From ZC4RG17 sp036380875 (lineage in GTDB: Bacteria; Actinomycetota; Acidimicrobiia; Spongiisociales; ZC4RG35): a DNA stretch of 64,000 nucleotides. Below the pieces are notes generated by a model, which saw nothing but the letters and a program-made list of their open reading frames with translations, made no database searches and had not been told where the DNA came from. The stretch is from positions 1-64,000 of the forward strand of contig DASVDX010000001.1 of assembly GCA_036380875.1 (NCBI GenBank). The letters run 5' to 3'. Position 1 is the stretch's first letter. The number at the start of each line of letters is the position of its first letter. Shown piece after piece: positions 8,287 through 16,745 of the stretch. A program made the position numbers and the translations under genes.

Positions 8287-9468
8287 GTGACTTCCGACCC
8301 CTTCGGGCGCTCCGAGGTGGAGTATCACGAGGGGTATCCCCGCTACTCCGCAGCCGAGATGCAGCGGCGCCATACGTGGCTGGCCGCCACGATGGAGCAG
8401 CATGGGCTGGATGCGGTCGTGGTGGGAGGAGCGACCGCACCCTTGGAGACATCGGTCCAGTTCTTCACCAACTGGCCTCCGCAAGTGACCTCGTATGTGG
8501 TGTTCCGCCGGGGCGAGGAACCTGTGCTCTTCGTGCGCCTGTGGAACCACCTTCCGGACGCCGAGCGGATCGCGGTGATAGAACGGGTCGTCTACGGCGG
8601 CGATACCCCCCTGGATCAAGTGGTGAACGTGGCGAAGAGCCTCGCCGGCTGCCGGAGTGTCGGCCTCATCGGATCGATCCCCTTCGACGAGGGGGAGGTG
8701 TTGCGGCGGGAAGTCGGTGAGGGCCTGAAGAGCCTCGCCGTCGACTACCAGCGCTTTCGGCTCGTCAAGTCGGAAGAGGAGATGGTCTTCACCCGGATCG
8801 CCTCACGGATGAACGACGCCGCCGTGGCCGCTCTCGCCGAAGAGCTGCGTCCGGGGATGAACGAGCTGGAGGTGGGGCGGATCGTCGAGTCGGTGTATCT
8901 GGACGAGGGCGGTGTCGACCTGATCCACTTCAGCCTGACCACGCCCATGGATGCGCCTCGGTATCAGGTCCCGCACCAGTACCAGCCCGACCGGACGATC
9001 CGGGCCGGCGACGTGTTCGTGACCGAGATCAGCACCACCTTCTGGGGATACGCCGGCCAGATCCTCCGTACGTTCACGATCGGCGCCGATGCGACACCGC
9101 GGTATGCCCGCTTGTTCGAAGTGGCTTCCGCCGTCTACGAAGGCATCGTCGGCCGGCTCCGCGTCGGCGCCACCGTGGGCGAGATCCTCGACGTCGCCGA
9201 CGCCATCGCGGCGGAAGGGCTCGACATCTGGGACGATCTCGTCCACGGCTTCGGCGGGGCTTACCTTCCGCCGATCGTCCGCACCCGCAGCTCGCGGGGT
9301 GCCACCCATCCCGACGAGTGGGCCTACCCCGACGGAACGCTGCTCGTCGTCCAACCGAACGTCGTCGAGGACACGGCTGGCGTTCAGGTGGGCAACTCGA
9401 TGTGGCTGACGAGCGATGGTGTCGAGGTCACCCAGGCGTATCCGATGGGGTTGATCCGTTGCGGCTGA
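8287..9468 (+). CDS. M24 'pita-bread' fold protein lacking metal ligands (creatinase-like)
   Basis: The 393-aa protein has the creatinase N-terminal domain plus the M24 domain of aminopeptidase P. The His in VHGFGGAYLPP is kept, but the five metal ligands of peptidases are replaced: the first Asp by Glu in VTEIS, the second Asp by Gln in GYAGQILRTF, the EPG glutamate by Gln in VVQPNV, and the last Glu by Gly in VQVGNS. Creatinase shares this fold and is metal-free, so a hydrolase of a small C-N substrate is more likely than a peptidase. The protein at 55290-56435 has the same substitutions. GTG start with a GGGAG Shine-Dalgarno. Divergent from the GntR gene. Confidence 0.85.
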   Translation: MTSDPFGRSEVEYHEGYPRYSAAEMQRRHTWLAATMEQHGLDAVVVGGATAPLETSVQFFTNWPPQVTSYVVFRRGEEPVLFVRLWNHLPDAERIAVIERVVYGGDTPLDQVVNVAKSLAGCRSVGLIGSIPFDEGEVLRREVGEGLKSLAVDYQRFRLVKSEEEMVFTRIASRMNDAAVAALAEELRPGMNELEVGRIVESVYLDEGGVDLIHFSLTTPMDAPRYQVPHQYQPDRTIRAGDVFVTEISTTFWGYAGQILRTFTIGADATPRYARLFEVASAVYEGIVGRLRVGATVGEILDVADAIAAEGLDIWDDLVHGFGGAYLPPIVRTRSSRGATHPDEWAYPDGTLLVVQPNVVEDTAGVQVGNSMWLTSDGVEVTQAYPMGLIRCG

Positions 9469-9474
9469 TCGACT

Positions 9475-10359
9475 TCAGGATGGGCGCTCGAGGCCTCCCA
9501 CCTGCTCGAGGTAGCGGCACAGGGCGGCGGCGTCGAGGTCGCCGAGTCCCACCTGCTTGGACGCCTCATAGACCGGGATGGCGGCGTCGAGCAGCGGAGT
9601 CGGGGCGCCCACGGAGCGGGCGAAGTCGCGGATGATCCCGGCGTCCTTGAGGATGATGTCGAGCCGTGCCGATGGCGGCTCGTATTTGTCCTCCACCATC
9701 ATGGGGCCGCGGATATCGAGGATCTTCGAGGCACCCACCCCATCGCTCATCACCTTCTGCACCAGCGCCGGATCGAGCCCGGCGGCGATGCCGAGGGCGT
9801 GGGCCTCGGCGGTGGCCAGGTTGTGGACTGTCACCAGCAGGTTGGCGATGTATTTCATCACCGAACCCGTCCCGAACTCGCCCAGGTGATAGGAACTGCG
9901 GCCGATGACCTCGAAGACGGGAAGCGCCCGGCGGTAGCCCTCCTCCGATCCCGAGGCGAAGACCACGAGCGTGGCGTCGGCCGCCTGCAGGCCGGTCCCG
10001 GAGAGCGGGACGTCCATCAACTCGACCCCGACTTCGGCGAGACGACTGCGGGCCGCCTCCTTGGCGGACAGCGGCAACGTCCCCATCTCGAGGACGAGGA
10101 GGTCGGGGTGGGCGCCGGCGACGATCGCCGCTGTGGCGTCCTCCAGAGCCGCCACCGACGGCAAGGACAGGAGCACGAGTGTCGCCTGCTGGGCGACCTC
10201 GGTGGCGGATGCACAGGGCATTCCGCCTTTCGAGGCGAAGGCCTCGACCCGGTTGGCGTCGATGTCGTAGCCGTAGACCGTGAACCCGGCGTCGATGAGG
10301 TGACCCGACATGGCGGAACCCATCACGCCCAGACCCACCACTCCGATCGTCTCTTTCAT
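9475..10359 (-). CDS. 3-hydroxyisobutyrate/6-phosphogluconate dehydrogenase-like oxidoreductase
   Basis: This 294-aa beta-hydroxyacid dehydrogenase has the NAD-binding motif GVVGLGVMGSAM at the N-terminus, MDVPLSGTGLQAADATLV in place of the usual SGG substrate loop, and the catalytic Lys in GSVMKYIANLL. The family oxidises 3-hydroxyisobutyrate, tartronate semialdehyde and related hydroxyacids; the variant loop prevents a closer call. The ATG at 10359 follows a strong GAGGAGGAGCG Shine-Dalgarno. It lies 13 bp after the PEP-utilising-enzyme-like gene in the same direction, at the end of a leftward series that begins near 14.6 kb. Confidence 0.88.
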   Translation of the reverse strand: MKETIGVVGLGVMGSAMSGHLIDAGFTVYGYDIDANRVEAFASKGGMPCASATEVAQQATLVLLSLPSVAALEDATAAIVAGAHPDLLVLEMGTLPLSAKEAARSRLAEVGVELMDVPLSGTGLQAADATLVVFASGSEEGYRRALPVFEVIGRSSYHLGEFGTGSVMKYIANLLVTVHNLATAEAHALGIAAGLDPALVQKVMSDGVGASKILDIRGPMMVEDKYEPPSARLDIILKDAGIIRDFARSVGAPTPLLDAAIPVYEASKQVGLGDLDAAALCRYLEQVGGLERPS

Positions 10360-10372
10360 TCGCTCCTCCTCT

Positions 10373-12070
10373 TCACCATTCGCTGACGAACACCGTGCCG
10401 GACGAGCCGTCGACCGCCAGCCCAAACCGGCCGTTTGCCTCCTCGAGGCTCATGCCCAGAGCCTCCTCCAGGTGGATTCCCGCCACCGCGGGGATGCCCA
10501 GGGCTCGGGCGGATTCGAACAGGTGGGCGGCGGGTCCTCCGCCCACAGTCACCACGGCGGCCGCGTCCCAAAGGAGCGACGCCAGGTTGGGCGTGGGCTG
10601 GGGAGCCACGATGACCTCCCGCGGTCGGAACGTGTCGAACGTGTCGGGTCGGGGAAGCCAGCGCAGACGGCCGAACGCTACGCCCGGCCCGCACTGCACG
10701 CCCGAGACATCCCGGCCGAAGGAGATCCCGACCGCGGCGTGGAAGGAGTCCCATCTGGTCAACCCGATGCGCTGGCGTTTGGGGATCGAGCCGTTGAGCG
10801 CCCGCCGCACCGTTTCTAGGTCCAGGTGCCAGGCCACCTCCGGCCAAGTCACGGCGCCGCGCTCGGCTACGGCCTCCCGCACGGTGGCCAGGCGGGCCAA
10901 GACGCGAGTTGCCTCCTCGAGGTCGGGCGGCCGCAGTCCCTCGAGGAGTTCCCGACCGACTTCGAGCGATCGCAGGGCACCCAGGGCCGCCTTGGCACGG
11001 GCGCACGCTTCGTCCTCCGGGAGGTCCCAAACCGCCGATGTGAGTCGGACCGAACCGGCGACCGCTTCGCTCAGAGCCGCAGAAGGATCGAGGTCTGCAG
11101 GCGAGGGGTCGGGAAGCGGGGTGTCGAGTGCGCCCAGCGCCCACGGCAGGACCAGTTCCTCTCCCAGCGGCCCCGGGAACCGGCGCGCCAGGCGGGAAAC
11201 CGCCAGGGCTCCGTCATCGGGCTCAACGACGAGAACCGGCGAGGCGATCGCAGGCGCATCGGTCGTGATCAACTGCAGCAGGTAGACGTCCTCGCCGACA
11301 GCAGCCCATTCGCAGCCGGTAGAGCCGAGGACGTGATTCGCCTCCCGAAGGAGGGAGGCGATCTGCGCCAGGATCGGCTCCCCGACGAGTTCCGTCGCCG
11401 ATTCGCCGGCTACCCCGTCTTGTCCCACGCGGGCCCGGACGCCGGGTTCCCAGCCTTGGACGAGCGGGGCGGGAGATCCGGCGATCGCCACGACCACCAC
11501 GTCGTCGCCGTCGAGGTGGGCGGTGCCGCCGAAGTCGGGGGAGAGGGCGGGCTGGATGAGGACCGCCATCTTGGCGTTCTGCGGCTCGACTCCGCTGGCT
11601 TCCATCCGTTCGAGGGCCGCCACCTGGAAAATCGAGGCCCAGCACCCCTTGACCGCCTGGGCGACCTCGGTCGGTCCCACATCCATATACGAGGTGAAAG
11701 CGCCCGACCACTGCGCCGACGCCTCGAGGACGCTGGAACTGCGGACCACCAGTGTGTTTCCGAGGGCGCCAGCCAGGGTCCGGAGTTGGGCCTCGAGCGA
11801 CTCGTCCAACGGGGTGGCGGTGACCTCGAGGCGGGCTCCGCCCGATCCCCGCCGGGCCAGAGCATCGACTCCGACGCGAATGTGCTCGGTGGACTCTTCG
11901 ACCGTCACCACCACGCCAGGGAGTACCGGCAAACCGCTCTGGCGGGCCCGAGCGAGCGTCGCCGCCTTTCCGCCGGCGAGTCGGGGGTCAGCGCACCGGG
12001 GATCGTCCAAATCGAGAAGGCGGGGCACGACGTCAGTATCGCGCCCCGCCCGTCGAGCAGTGTCCGTCAC
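10373..12070 (-). CDS. PEP synthase/PPDK-like phosphotransferase without a PEP-binding barrel
   Basis: This 565-aa protein has an N-terminal ATP-grasp domain of the pyruvate-phosphate dikinase type (GGKAATLARARQSGLPVLPG, later VRSSSVLEASAQWSGAF) and a C-terminal swivelling phosphohistidine domain (VTVGGGPAAHLFESARALGIPAVAG). The His in GGPAAH takes the place of the usual TSH histidine. No C-terminal PEP/pyruvate TIM barrel follows. This layout recalls rifampicin phosphotransferases and related ATP-dependent dikinases, but the chain is shorter than those. The middle region would be the acceptor-binding part. GTG start, 4 bp after the stop of the M24-fold gene, so very likely cotranscribed. The acceptor is unknown. 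Confidence 0.72.
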   Translation of the reverse strand: MTDTARRAGRDTDVVPRLLDLDDPRCADPRLAGGKAATLARARQSGLPVLPGVVVTVEESTEHIRVGVDALARRGSGGARLEVTATPLDESLEAQLRTLAGALGNTLVVRSSSVLEASAQWSGAFTSYMDVGPTEVAQAVKGCWASIFQVAALERMEASGVEPQNAKMAVLIQPALSPDFGGTAHLDGDDVVVVAIAGSPAPLVQGWEPGVRARVGQDGVAGESATELVGEPILAQIASLLREANHVLGSTGCEWAAVGEDVYLLQLITTDAPAIASPVLVVEPDDGALAVSRLARRFPGPLGEELVLPWALGALDTPLPDPSPADLDPSAALSEAVAGSVRLTSAVWDLPEDEACARAKAALGALRSLEVGRELLEGLRPPDLEEATRVLARLATVREAVAERGAVTWPEVAWHLDLETVRRALNGSIPKRQRIGLTRWDSFHAAVGISFGRDVSGVQCGPGVAFGRLRWLPRPDTFDTFRPREVIVAPQPTPNLASLLWDAAAVVTVGGGPAAHLFESARALGIPAVAGIHLEEALGMSLEEANGRFGLAVDGSSGTVFVSEW

Positions 12071-12074
12071 CGAA

Positions 12075-13313
12075 TCAGTCGACGACGATGATCTCGTGGT
12101 TGGCGTAGGTGGAGACGATCTCGATGCCGGTGTCGGTGACGTAGAGCATCTCTTCCAGCCGGACCCCGTGGTCGTGGAGCTTGCCGTGCTGAGTTTCGAG
12201 AGCGAACGTCATGCCCGGCTGGATCTCCACGGGATGGTCGAGCGACCAGATCCGCGAGATGACCGGAGGGTCGTACTGGGCGAGACCCAGGCCGTGGCCC
12301 CAGTTGTTGGCGGCTGCCTGGTCCTCCTCCTCGTAGCCCCATGCCTCCTGGGCCGACGGCCACTTCGAGGCGACATCTGCCGTGGTCACACCCGGCTTCA
12401 CCGCTTCGATCGAGTCCCACAGCCACTTGTGCGCCATCTCGTAGGTCTTCTTGTGCTCGTCGGTGGGCTCGCCGCCGACGCAGTACGTGCGGTACACGCA
12501 CGACTTGAAGCCGTTCCAGGTGAGGGCCGCCAGGTCGACGATGACGAGCTCACCGGGGCGGATCATCCGGTCCGAGAAGTTGCGCCAGTTGGGCCAGGCG
12601 TTGGGGCCCGAGGAGACGATGACGTCTTCCACGTCCTCCATGCCCGGGATGGAATAGAGCTTCTCGAAGCCGAAGGCGGCGACCTGGTTTTCGGTCATGC
12701 CCGGCTTGATGTAGTTGGTGATCTCGTAGTGGATGTAGTCGCAGATGGCGCCGACCATCTGGAACGCCTTGATCTCGTCGGGGCTCTTGATGGCCCGGGC
12801 TTCCATCATCGGCGACATGCCGTCCGTCCACGTGATGCCCCGCCGTTCGAACTCGCGCATCAGATTGATGTCGATGAAGTCGACGCCGAGTGGCATGTCG
12901 CTGACGCCAGCGTCCTCGAGGTCGTTGGCCAGCGCATTCACGAACTTCTGCACCTGCTGCTCGGCGGCCGGACCGACGGCTCCCTTGATCCAGATGTAGG
13001 AGTGACGGATGTTCTCCTTGGGGATCCAGGGGTTGTGGACCTCGAGGTGGAAACCGATGTCGCCCTGTTCGTAGACGATCGGCGGCTTGCCGGCGGGAAG
13101 GATGACATAGCGGAGACCTGGCTTGAGTCGGTTCCATCCCGGCGTGAGGGTCGACGAGACGTAGCGCATGTTCTCGTCGTAGAAGAGGAGCAGGGCGCCG
13201 AGACCGTGCCGCTCCATCGCTTCGTGCGCTCGCTTGAGCCGCCACTCGCGCACCGCGGCCCAGTTGATGCCTTCCTTCCAGTCGGTGCTGAGCACACCGA
13301 ATGCTTCTCTCAT
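12075..13313 (-). CDS. M24 family Xaa-Pro peptidase-like protein
   Basis: The 412-aa protein has a creatinase-like N-terminal domain and an M24 catalytic domain. Four of the five metal ligands appear kept: Asp in VIVDLAAL, His in NNWGHGLGL, Glu in ALETQHGK and Glu in RLEEMLYV. The second Asp (normally in GYxxDxxRTF) is replaced, reading NGFKSCVYRTY. It is clearly different from the two metal-ligand-free M24-fold proteins of this window. Aminopeptidase P, ectoine hydrolase or DddP-like lyases share the fold; the changed site makes a plain peptidase uncertain. It sits between the 2-isopropylmalate-synthase-like and dikinase-like genes in a leftward operon. Confidence 0.84.
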   Translation of the reverse strand: MREAFGVLSTDWKEGINWAAVREWRLKRAHEAMERHGLGALLLFYDENMRYVSSTLTPGWNRLKPGLRYVILPAGKPPIVYEQGDIGFHLEVHNPWIPKENIRHSYIWIKGAVGPAAEQQVQKFVNALANDLEDAGVSDMPLGVDFIDINLMREFERRGITWTDGMSPMMEARAIKSPDEIKAFQMVGAICDYIHYEITNYIKPGMTENQVAAFGFEKLYSIPGMEDVEDVIVSSGPNAWPNWRNFSDRMIRPGELVIVDLAALTWNGFKSCVYRTYCVGGEPTDEHKKTYEMAHKWLWDSIEAVKPGVTTADVASKWPSAQEAWGYEEEDQAAANNWGHGLGLAQYDPPVISRIWSLDHPVEIQPGMTFALETQHGKLHDHGVRLEEMLYVTDTGIEIVSTYANHEIIVVD

Positions 13314-13344
13314 CGTTCCTCCTGCTCGGTCCGGATTGGTTCAG

Positions 13345-14580
13345 TCAGTTGACTTTTTGAGGGATGACCTTCTCGACGATGGCCAGGAACTCGTCGTCGT
13401 CGAGCAGCCCCTTCTTCTCGAGGGAGCGGGCCTTGACTTCCCGCAGGATCTCCTCGATCTCCTCGGTGGTGGCGTCTTCGATCCCGTGACGGTCCAGCCA
13501 CACGGCGATGGAATCGAGGCCGGAGCCTTTGCCGAGGACGATCTGTGGTCGGCCTTGCCCCACCAACTCCGGGCGATAGGGGAAGGCCTCGGTCATGTCG
13601 GCATCGCCGACGTTCTTCACCCAGCTGGCGATGATGCCCGACTCGACATGGAACAGGCGCTCGCCGATGACGGCACGGTTCGACGGTTGCTTGACGCCCG
13701 ACATCTCTTCGACCATCCGCGCGATCTCGTAGAAGCGCTCGGTCTTGATGCCGACGTCGATCCCGTACATGGTGAGGAGTGCCATCACCGTCTCTTCGGT
13801 GGGCACGTTGCCGGCCCGTTCACCGATGCCGGCGACCGTGCTCTGGACCACTTCGGCGCCTTCGGCGAGAGCCAGGATCGTGTTGGCGATGCCCAGCCCG
13901 AAGTCCATGTGGAAGTGGGTCTCGAGGGGGACGTCGAAGCGACGGCGCACCTGACGGGCGAAGTACCGGATCGCGTGCGGGGAGATGACGCCGAAGGTGT
14001 CGACGAGGACGATCGCATCGACGTGGCCTTCCCGGGCGACCGTCTCCAGATCGTCCAGGAGCTCGACCATCCCCGCCCGGGTGGCGTCGATCGGGAAGAA
14101 CGAGACCTTCAGGCCGTTCTCGTGGGCGTACTTCGTGGCAGCGATCGAGGCGTCGAGGGCGCGCTGGACCGGCCACCGGTAGGCCTTTTCGATCAGGTGG
14201 TGGCTCGAGGGCACTTCAGCCACCACGCCGGACACGCCGCAGTCGACGGCGAGCTTGACGTCTTCGACCATGCACCGGGAGAAGGCATAGATCTCGGAGT
14301 CGAGACCGGCGGCAGCGATTCGACGGACTGCCTCCAGATCGGCGGGGGAGACGGCGGGGAGCCCGGCTTCGATCCGGTGGATGCCGGCCTCGGACAGGGC
14401 TTCGGCGAGGCGGACCTTCTCGTCGGCGGTGAAGACCACCCCGGCTTGCTGTTCCCCATCGCGCAAGCTCACGTCGTGGATCGTGATCTTCTCGGGGAAG
14501 TTGAAGTCCGCCGTTATGTCCGAGTGGTAGTTCCAGGGGCTGGTGTACCAGCGATCTGTTTTCCACGGTTCGACCGACAT
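13345..14580 (-). CDS. 2-isopropylmalate/homocitrate/citramalate synthase-like enzyme (DRE-TIM)
   Basis: This 411-aa DRE-TIM metallolyase condenses acetyl-CoA with a 2-keto acid or runs the reverse lyase reaction. It shows the metal/active-site motif HDVSLRDGEQQAG near the N-terminus, the HFHMDFGLG metal His pair and the GIGERAGNVPTEE signature. It lacks the long regulatory LeuA domain and ends soon after the helical communication domain, so it is closer to homocitrate or citramalate synthases than to leucine-pathway LeuA. Neighbouring catabolic genes, rather than leuBCD, argue for a degradative role. An ATCATATACGAT element lies about 45 bp upstream. Confidence 0.85.
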   Translation of the reverse strand: MSVEPWKTDRWYTSPWNYHSDITADFNFPEKITIHDVSLRDGEQQAGVVFTADEKVRLAEALSEAGIHRIEAGLPAVSPADLEAVRRIAAAGLDSEIYAFSRCMVEDVKLAVDCGVSGVVAEVPSSHHLIEKAYRWPVQRALDASIAATKYAHENGLKVSFFPIDATRAGMVELLDDLETVAREGHVDAIVLVDTFGVISPHAIRYFARQVRRRFDVPLETHFHMDFGLGIANTILALAEGAEVVQSTVAGIGERAGNVPTEETVMALLTMYGIDVGIKTERFYEIARMVEEMSGVKQPSNRAVIGERLFHVESGIIASWVKNVGDADMTEAFPYRPELVGQGRPQIVLGKGSGLDSIAVWLDRHGIEDATTEEIEEILREVKARSLEKKGLLDDDEFLAIVEKVIPQKVN

Positions 14581-14625
14581 CAGCGATCCTTTCGCCGTCC
14601 TCGTGCCTCGAAGTATCCAGGTTGC

Positions 14626-14637
14626 ATCATATACGAT
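14626..14637. promoter_or_regulatory. ATCATATACGAT element, GntR-type operator candidate
   Basis: An imperfect 12-bp palindrome (ATC-RTATAY-GAT) lies upstream of the 2-isopropylmalate-synthase-like gene. Almost the same sequence recurs on the other strand at 15636-15648, in front of the Gfo/Idh gene. Confidence 0.4.
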
Positions 14638-14664
14638 CCAGAGTGTCGGCGCGTCTGGCGTCGG

Positions 14665-15606
14665 CTAGTTGACGCGGTAGTCGGGCTCCTGACCGGTCAG
14701 GACCTTCTTGACCTGCGTCGCCGCCTTCCTCTGCGACTCCTCCAGGGCCTCCTCCGAGTAATAGGCCATGTGAGGGGTGGCGATGAGGTTGGGCACGCCC
14801 TCGATACGAGTCACGTCGAGAGGTTCCCGATCGAATACGTCCAGAGCCGCGGCGCGCAGTTTCCCCTCCTTCAATGCTGCGCAGACTGCGTCGAGGTCGA
14901 CGAGCGGACCGCGGGAGGTGTTGACGAGGATGGCGTCGGGCTTCATGCGGGCGATCGCCTCGGCGCCGATGATCCCTCGGGTTTGCGGGGTCAGCGGGGC
15001 ATGGACGGAGACGATGTCGGAGCGAGCCAGCAGTTCGTCGAGGTCGACCAGTTCGGGGAGGTCGGGCGTGGGCGAGAGGAAGGGGTCGTAGACGACTAGG
15101 TTCGCTCCCATCGCCTGCAGGCCGGCGGCGAGCTTGCGGCCGATGCGGCCGAATCCGAGCATTCCCACCGTGAGCGTGGAGAGCCGCCGGATCGGGCGGA
15201 ACTCGTCGATGGCCCAGGCCCCCTCGCGCACCCTTCGGTCCACCCACGGGACCTTGCGGAGGGCGGACAGGATCAAAGCGAGGGCGTGGACGGCGACCTC
15301 TTCGACCGAGTAGTCGGGGACATTGGTGACGATGATCCCCGCCTGCTTGGCCGCCTCGAGGTCGATGTTGTCGACGCCGATGCCGTAGCGGGCGATGATC
15401 CGGCAACGCTCCAGCTGGGAGATGGCGGCGGCGTCCCAGGCCAGATAGGTGTTGAGGATGGCATCGGCGTCTTTGGCGACGGCGAGCACGTTCGAGATGT
15501 CGCCTTCGGCGACGACGAGCTCGGCGTCGATTTCGGCGAGGAGCGAGCGTTCGATGTCCACGCTGGGAAACACCTGATCGCTCACCACCACTTTGAATCG
15601 GCTCAT
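14665..15606 (-). CDS. D-2-hydroxyacid dehydrogenase (C-terminal-binding-protein type)
   Basis: This 313-aa NAD-dependent dehydrogenase has the Rossmann motif GMLGFGRIGRKLA and the catalytic Arg in VNTSRGPLVD, Glu in FDREPLD and His in ATPHMAYYSEE. CtBP- and SerA-like enzymes reduce or oxidise 2-keto/2-hydroxy acids. It is divergent from a Gfo/Idh dehydrogenase with 69 bp between the starts. The same pairing of gene families recurs at 31465-34649, where the CtBP-type protein also has HMAWYTEES, so the two modules look like paralogous sets. Confidence 0.9.
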   Translation of the reverse strand: MSRFKVVVSDQVFPSVDIERSLLAEIDAELVVAEGDISNVLAVAKDADAILNTYLAWDAAAISQLERCRIIARYGIGVDNIDLEAAKQAGIIVTNVPDYSVEEVAVHALALILSALRKVPWVDRRVREGAWAIDEFRPIRRLSTLTVGMLGFGRIGRKLAAGLQAMGANLVVYDPFLSPTPDLPELVDLDELLARSDIVSVHAPLTPQTRGIIGAEAIARMKPDAILVNTSRGPLVDLDAVCAALKEGKLRAAALDVFDREPLDVTRIEGVPNLIATPHMAYYSEEALEESQRKAATQVKKVLTGQEPDYRVN

Positions 15607-15635
15607 TCTCCTCCAGATCGGCCGGTCGAGTCTGC

Positions 15636-15648
15636 ATAGTATATGATC
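15636..15648. promoter_or_regulatory. ATCATATACTATG element (minus strand), shared GntR-type site candidate
   Basis: On the minus strand this intergenic stretch reads ATCATATACTATG, sharing ATCATATAC with the element at 14626-14637. It lies between the divergent hydroxyacid dehydrogenase and Gfo/Idh genes. Confidence 0.4.
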
Positions 15649-15675
15649 CGAGCTCCGGGACGATCAGGAGGCGGA

Positions 15676-16665
15676 GTGACCGACAGGGTGAGGGTGGCCA
15701 GCATCGGATTGGGCTGGTGGGGAAAGGAACTGGCCCGAGCGGCGGCTGCCACCGGAGAGATCGAGATCGTCAACTGTTTCGCGCGCACCCCCGAGAAGCG
15801 GGAGGAGTTCGCGGCGGCTTTCGACTGCGACACCGCCGACTCCCTCGACGATCTGCTGGCAGACGACAGAGTCGAAGGGGTGCTGATCGCTACCTCCCAC
15901 ACCACTCACCGCGAGATCGTCGAGGCCGCCGCCGAAGCCGGAAAACACATCTTCGTCGAGAAGCCGCTGACCGTCACCTACGACGACGGATTGGCGGCTG
16001 TGGAGGCGGCCGAAAAGGCCGGTGTCGTGCTCCAGGTCGGCCACCAACGGCGGCGCCTGTCGGCCCACCGGGCGATGCGGCGGATGCTCGACGAAGGAGA
16101 GATCGGCGATCTCCAGATGCTGGAGGCAAACCACTCCCTTCCCAACGGCTTCAACCTCCCGCCGGAAGCGTGGCGATGGGACGCCGGTCAGAGCCCGCTG
16201 GGCTCGATGACGTCCCTCGCCGTCCACCAGGTCGACAACTTCCTCTATCTGGGGGGCCCGATCGGGCGGGTGGCGGCGCTGACCCGGAAGGGGAGGAGTG
16301 TTCCCATCGACGAAGCCACTGGCCTCCTCATCGAGTTCGAGAGCGGTGCGGTTGGCACGATCCTGACTTCCTTCTTCACTCCCTGGCACATTCGCCTCGC
16401 CATCCACGGGACGGAGGGAGCGGCATTCACCGTCGACGACGGGGCTGTGCTGGAATACCAGCCGCGCGGGGAGCGGGAGCGCCAGATCCGCGGCGTGGAT
16501 TCCATCGATCCGGTGGCGGATCAGTTGACCGAGTTCGCCCGCGTCGTCCGCGACTCGGGCCAGCCGGAGGTAGGGGGGCGGGACGGCCTGGCTGTCGTGG
16601 CGGTGTTGGAAGCCGCCATCGAGGCGGCGGAGACGGGCCGTTTCGTCGACGTGCGTGGGGTATGA
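15676..16665 (+). CDS. Gfo/Idh/MocA family oxidoreductase
   Basis: This 329-aa NAD(P)-dependent dehydrogenase has the N-terminal motif VASIGLGWWGKELA and the family EKP motif in HIFVEKPLTV. The family oxidises sugars, inositols and phthalate-type cis-diols; the substrate here is unknown. The GTG at 15676 was chosen because an AGGAGG precedes it by a few bases; the upstream ATG at 15643 overlaps the putative operator. It resembles the protein at 33591-34649, including the TPE/PPE-WRW segment. It is followed by a GntR regulator. Confidence 0.87.
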   Translation: MTDRVRVASIGLGWWGKELARAAAATGEIEIVNCFARTPEKREEFAAAFDCDTADSLDDLLADDRVEGVLIATSHTTHREIVEAAAEAGKHIFVEKPLTVTYDDGLAAVEAAEKAGVVLQVGHQRRRLSAHRAMRRMLDEGEIGDLQMLEANHSLPNGFNLPPEAWRWDAGQSPLGSMTSLAVHQVDNFLYLGGPIGRVAALTRKGRSVPIDEATGLLIEFESGAVGTILTSFFTPWHIRLAIHGTEGAAFTVDDGAVLEYQPRGERERQIRGVDSIDPVADQLTEFARVVRDSGQPEVGGRDGLAVVAVLEAAIEAAETGRFVDVRGV

Positions 16666-16745
16666 GACACGAGAGGCGGTCATCGACTGAATAGGATCCC
16701 CCTGACATTTGACGGCCCGGGGGAGTGACCGGGGAGACACCGAGA

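Noticed and set aside
10423..10437. CAAAC-CGGCC-GTTTG inverted repeat as another LacI-type site
   Set aside because: It lies inside the dikinase-like coding region and has the wrong spacing and centre.
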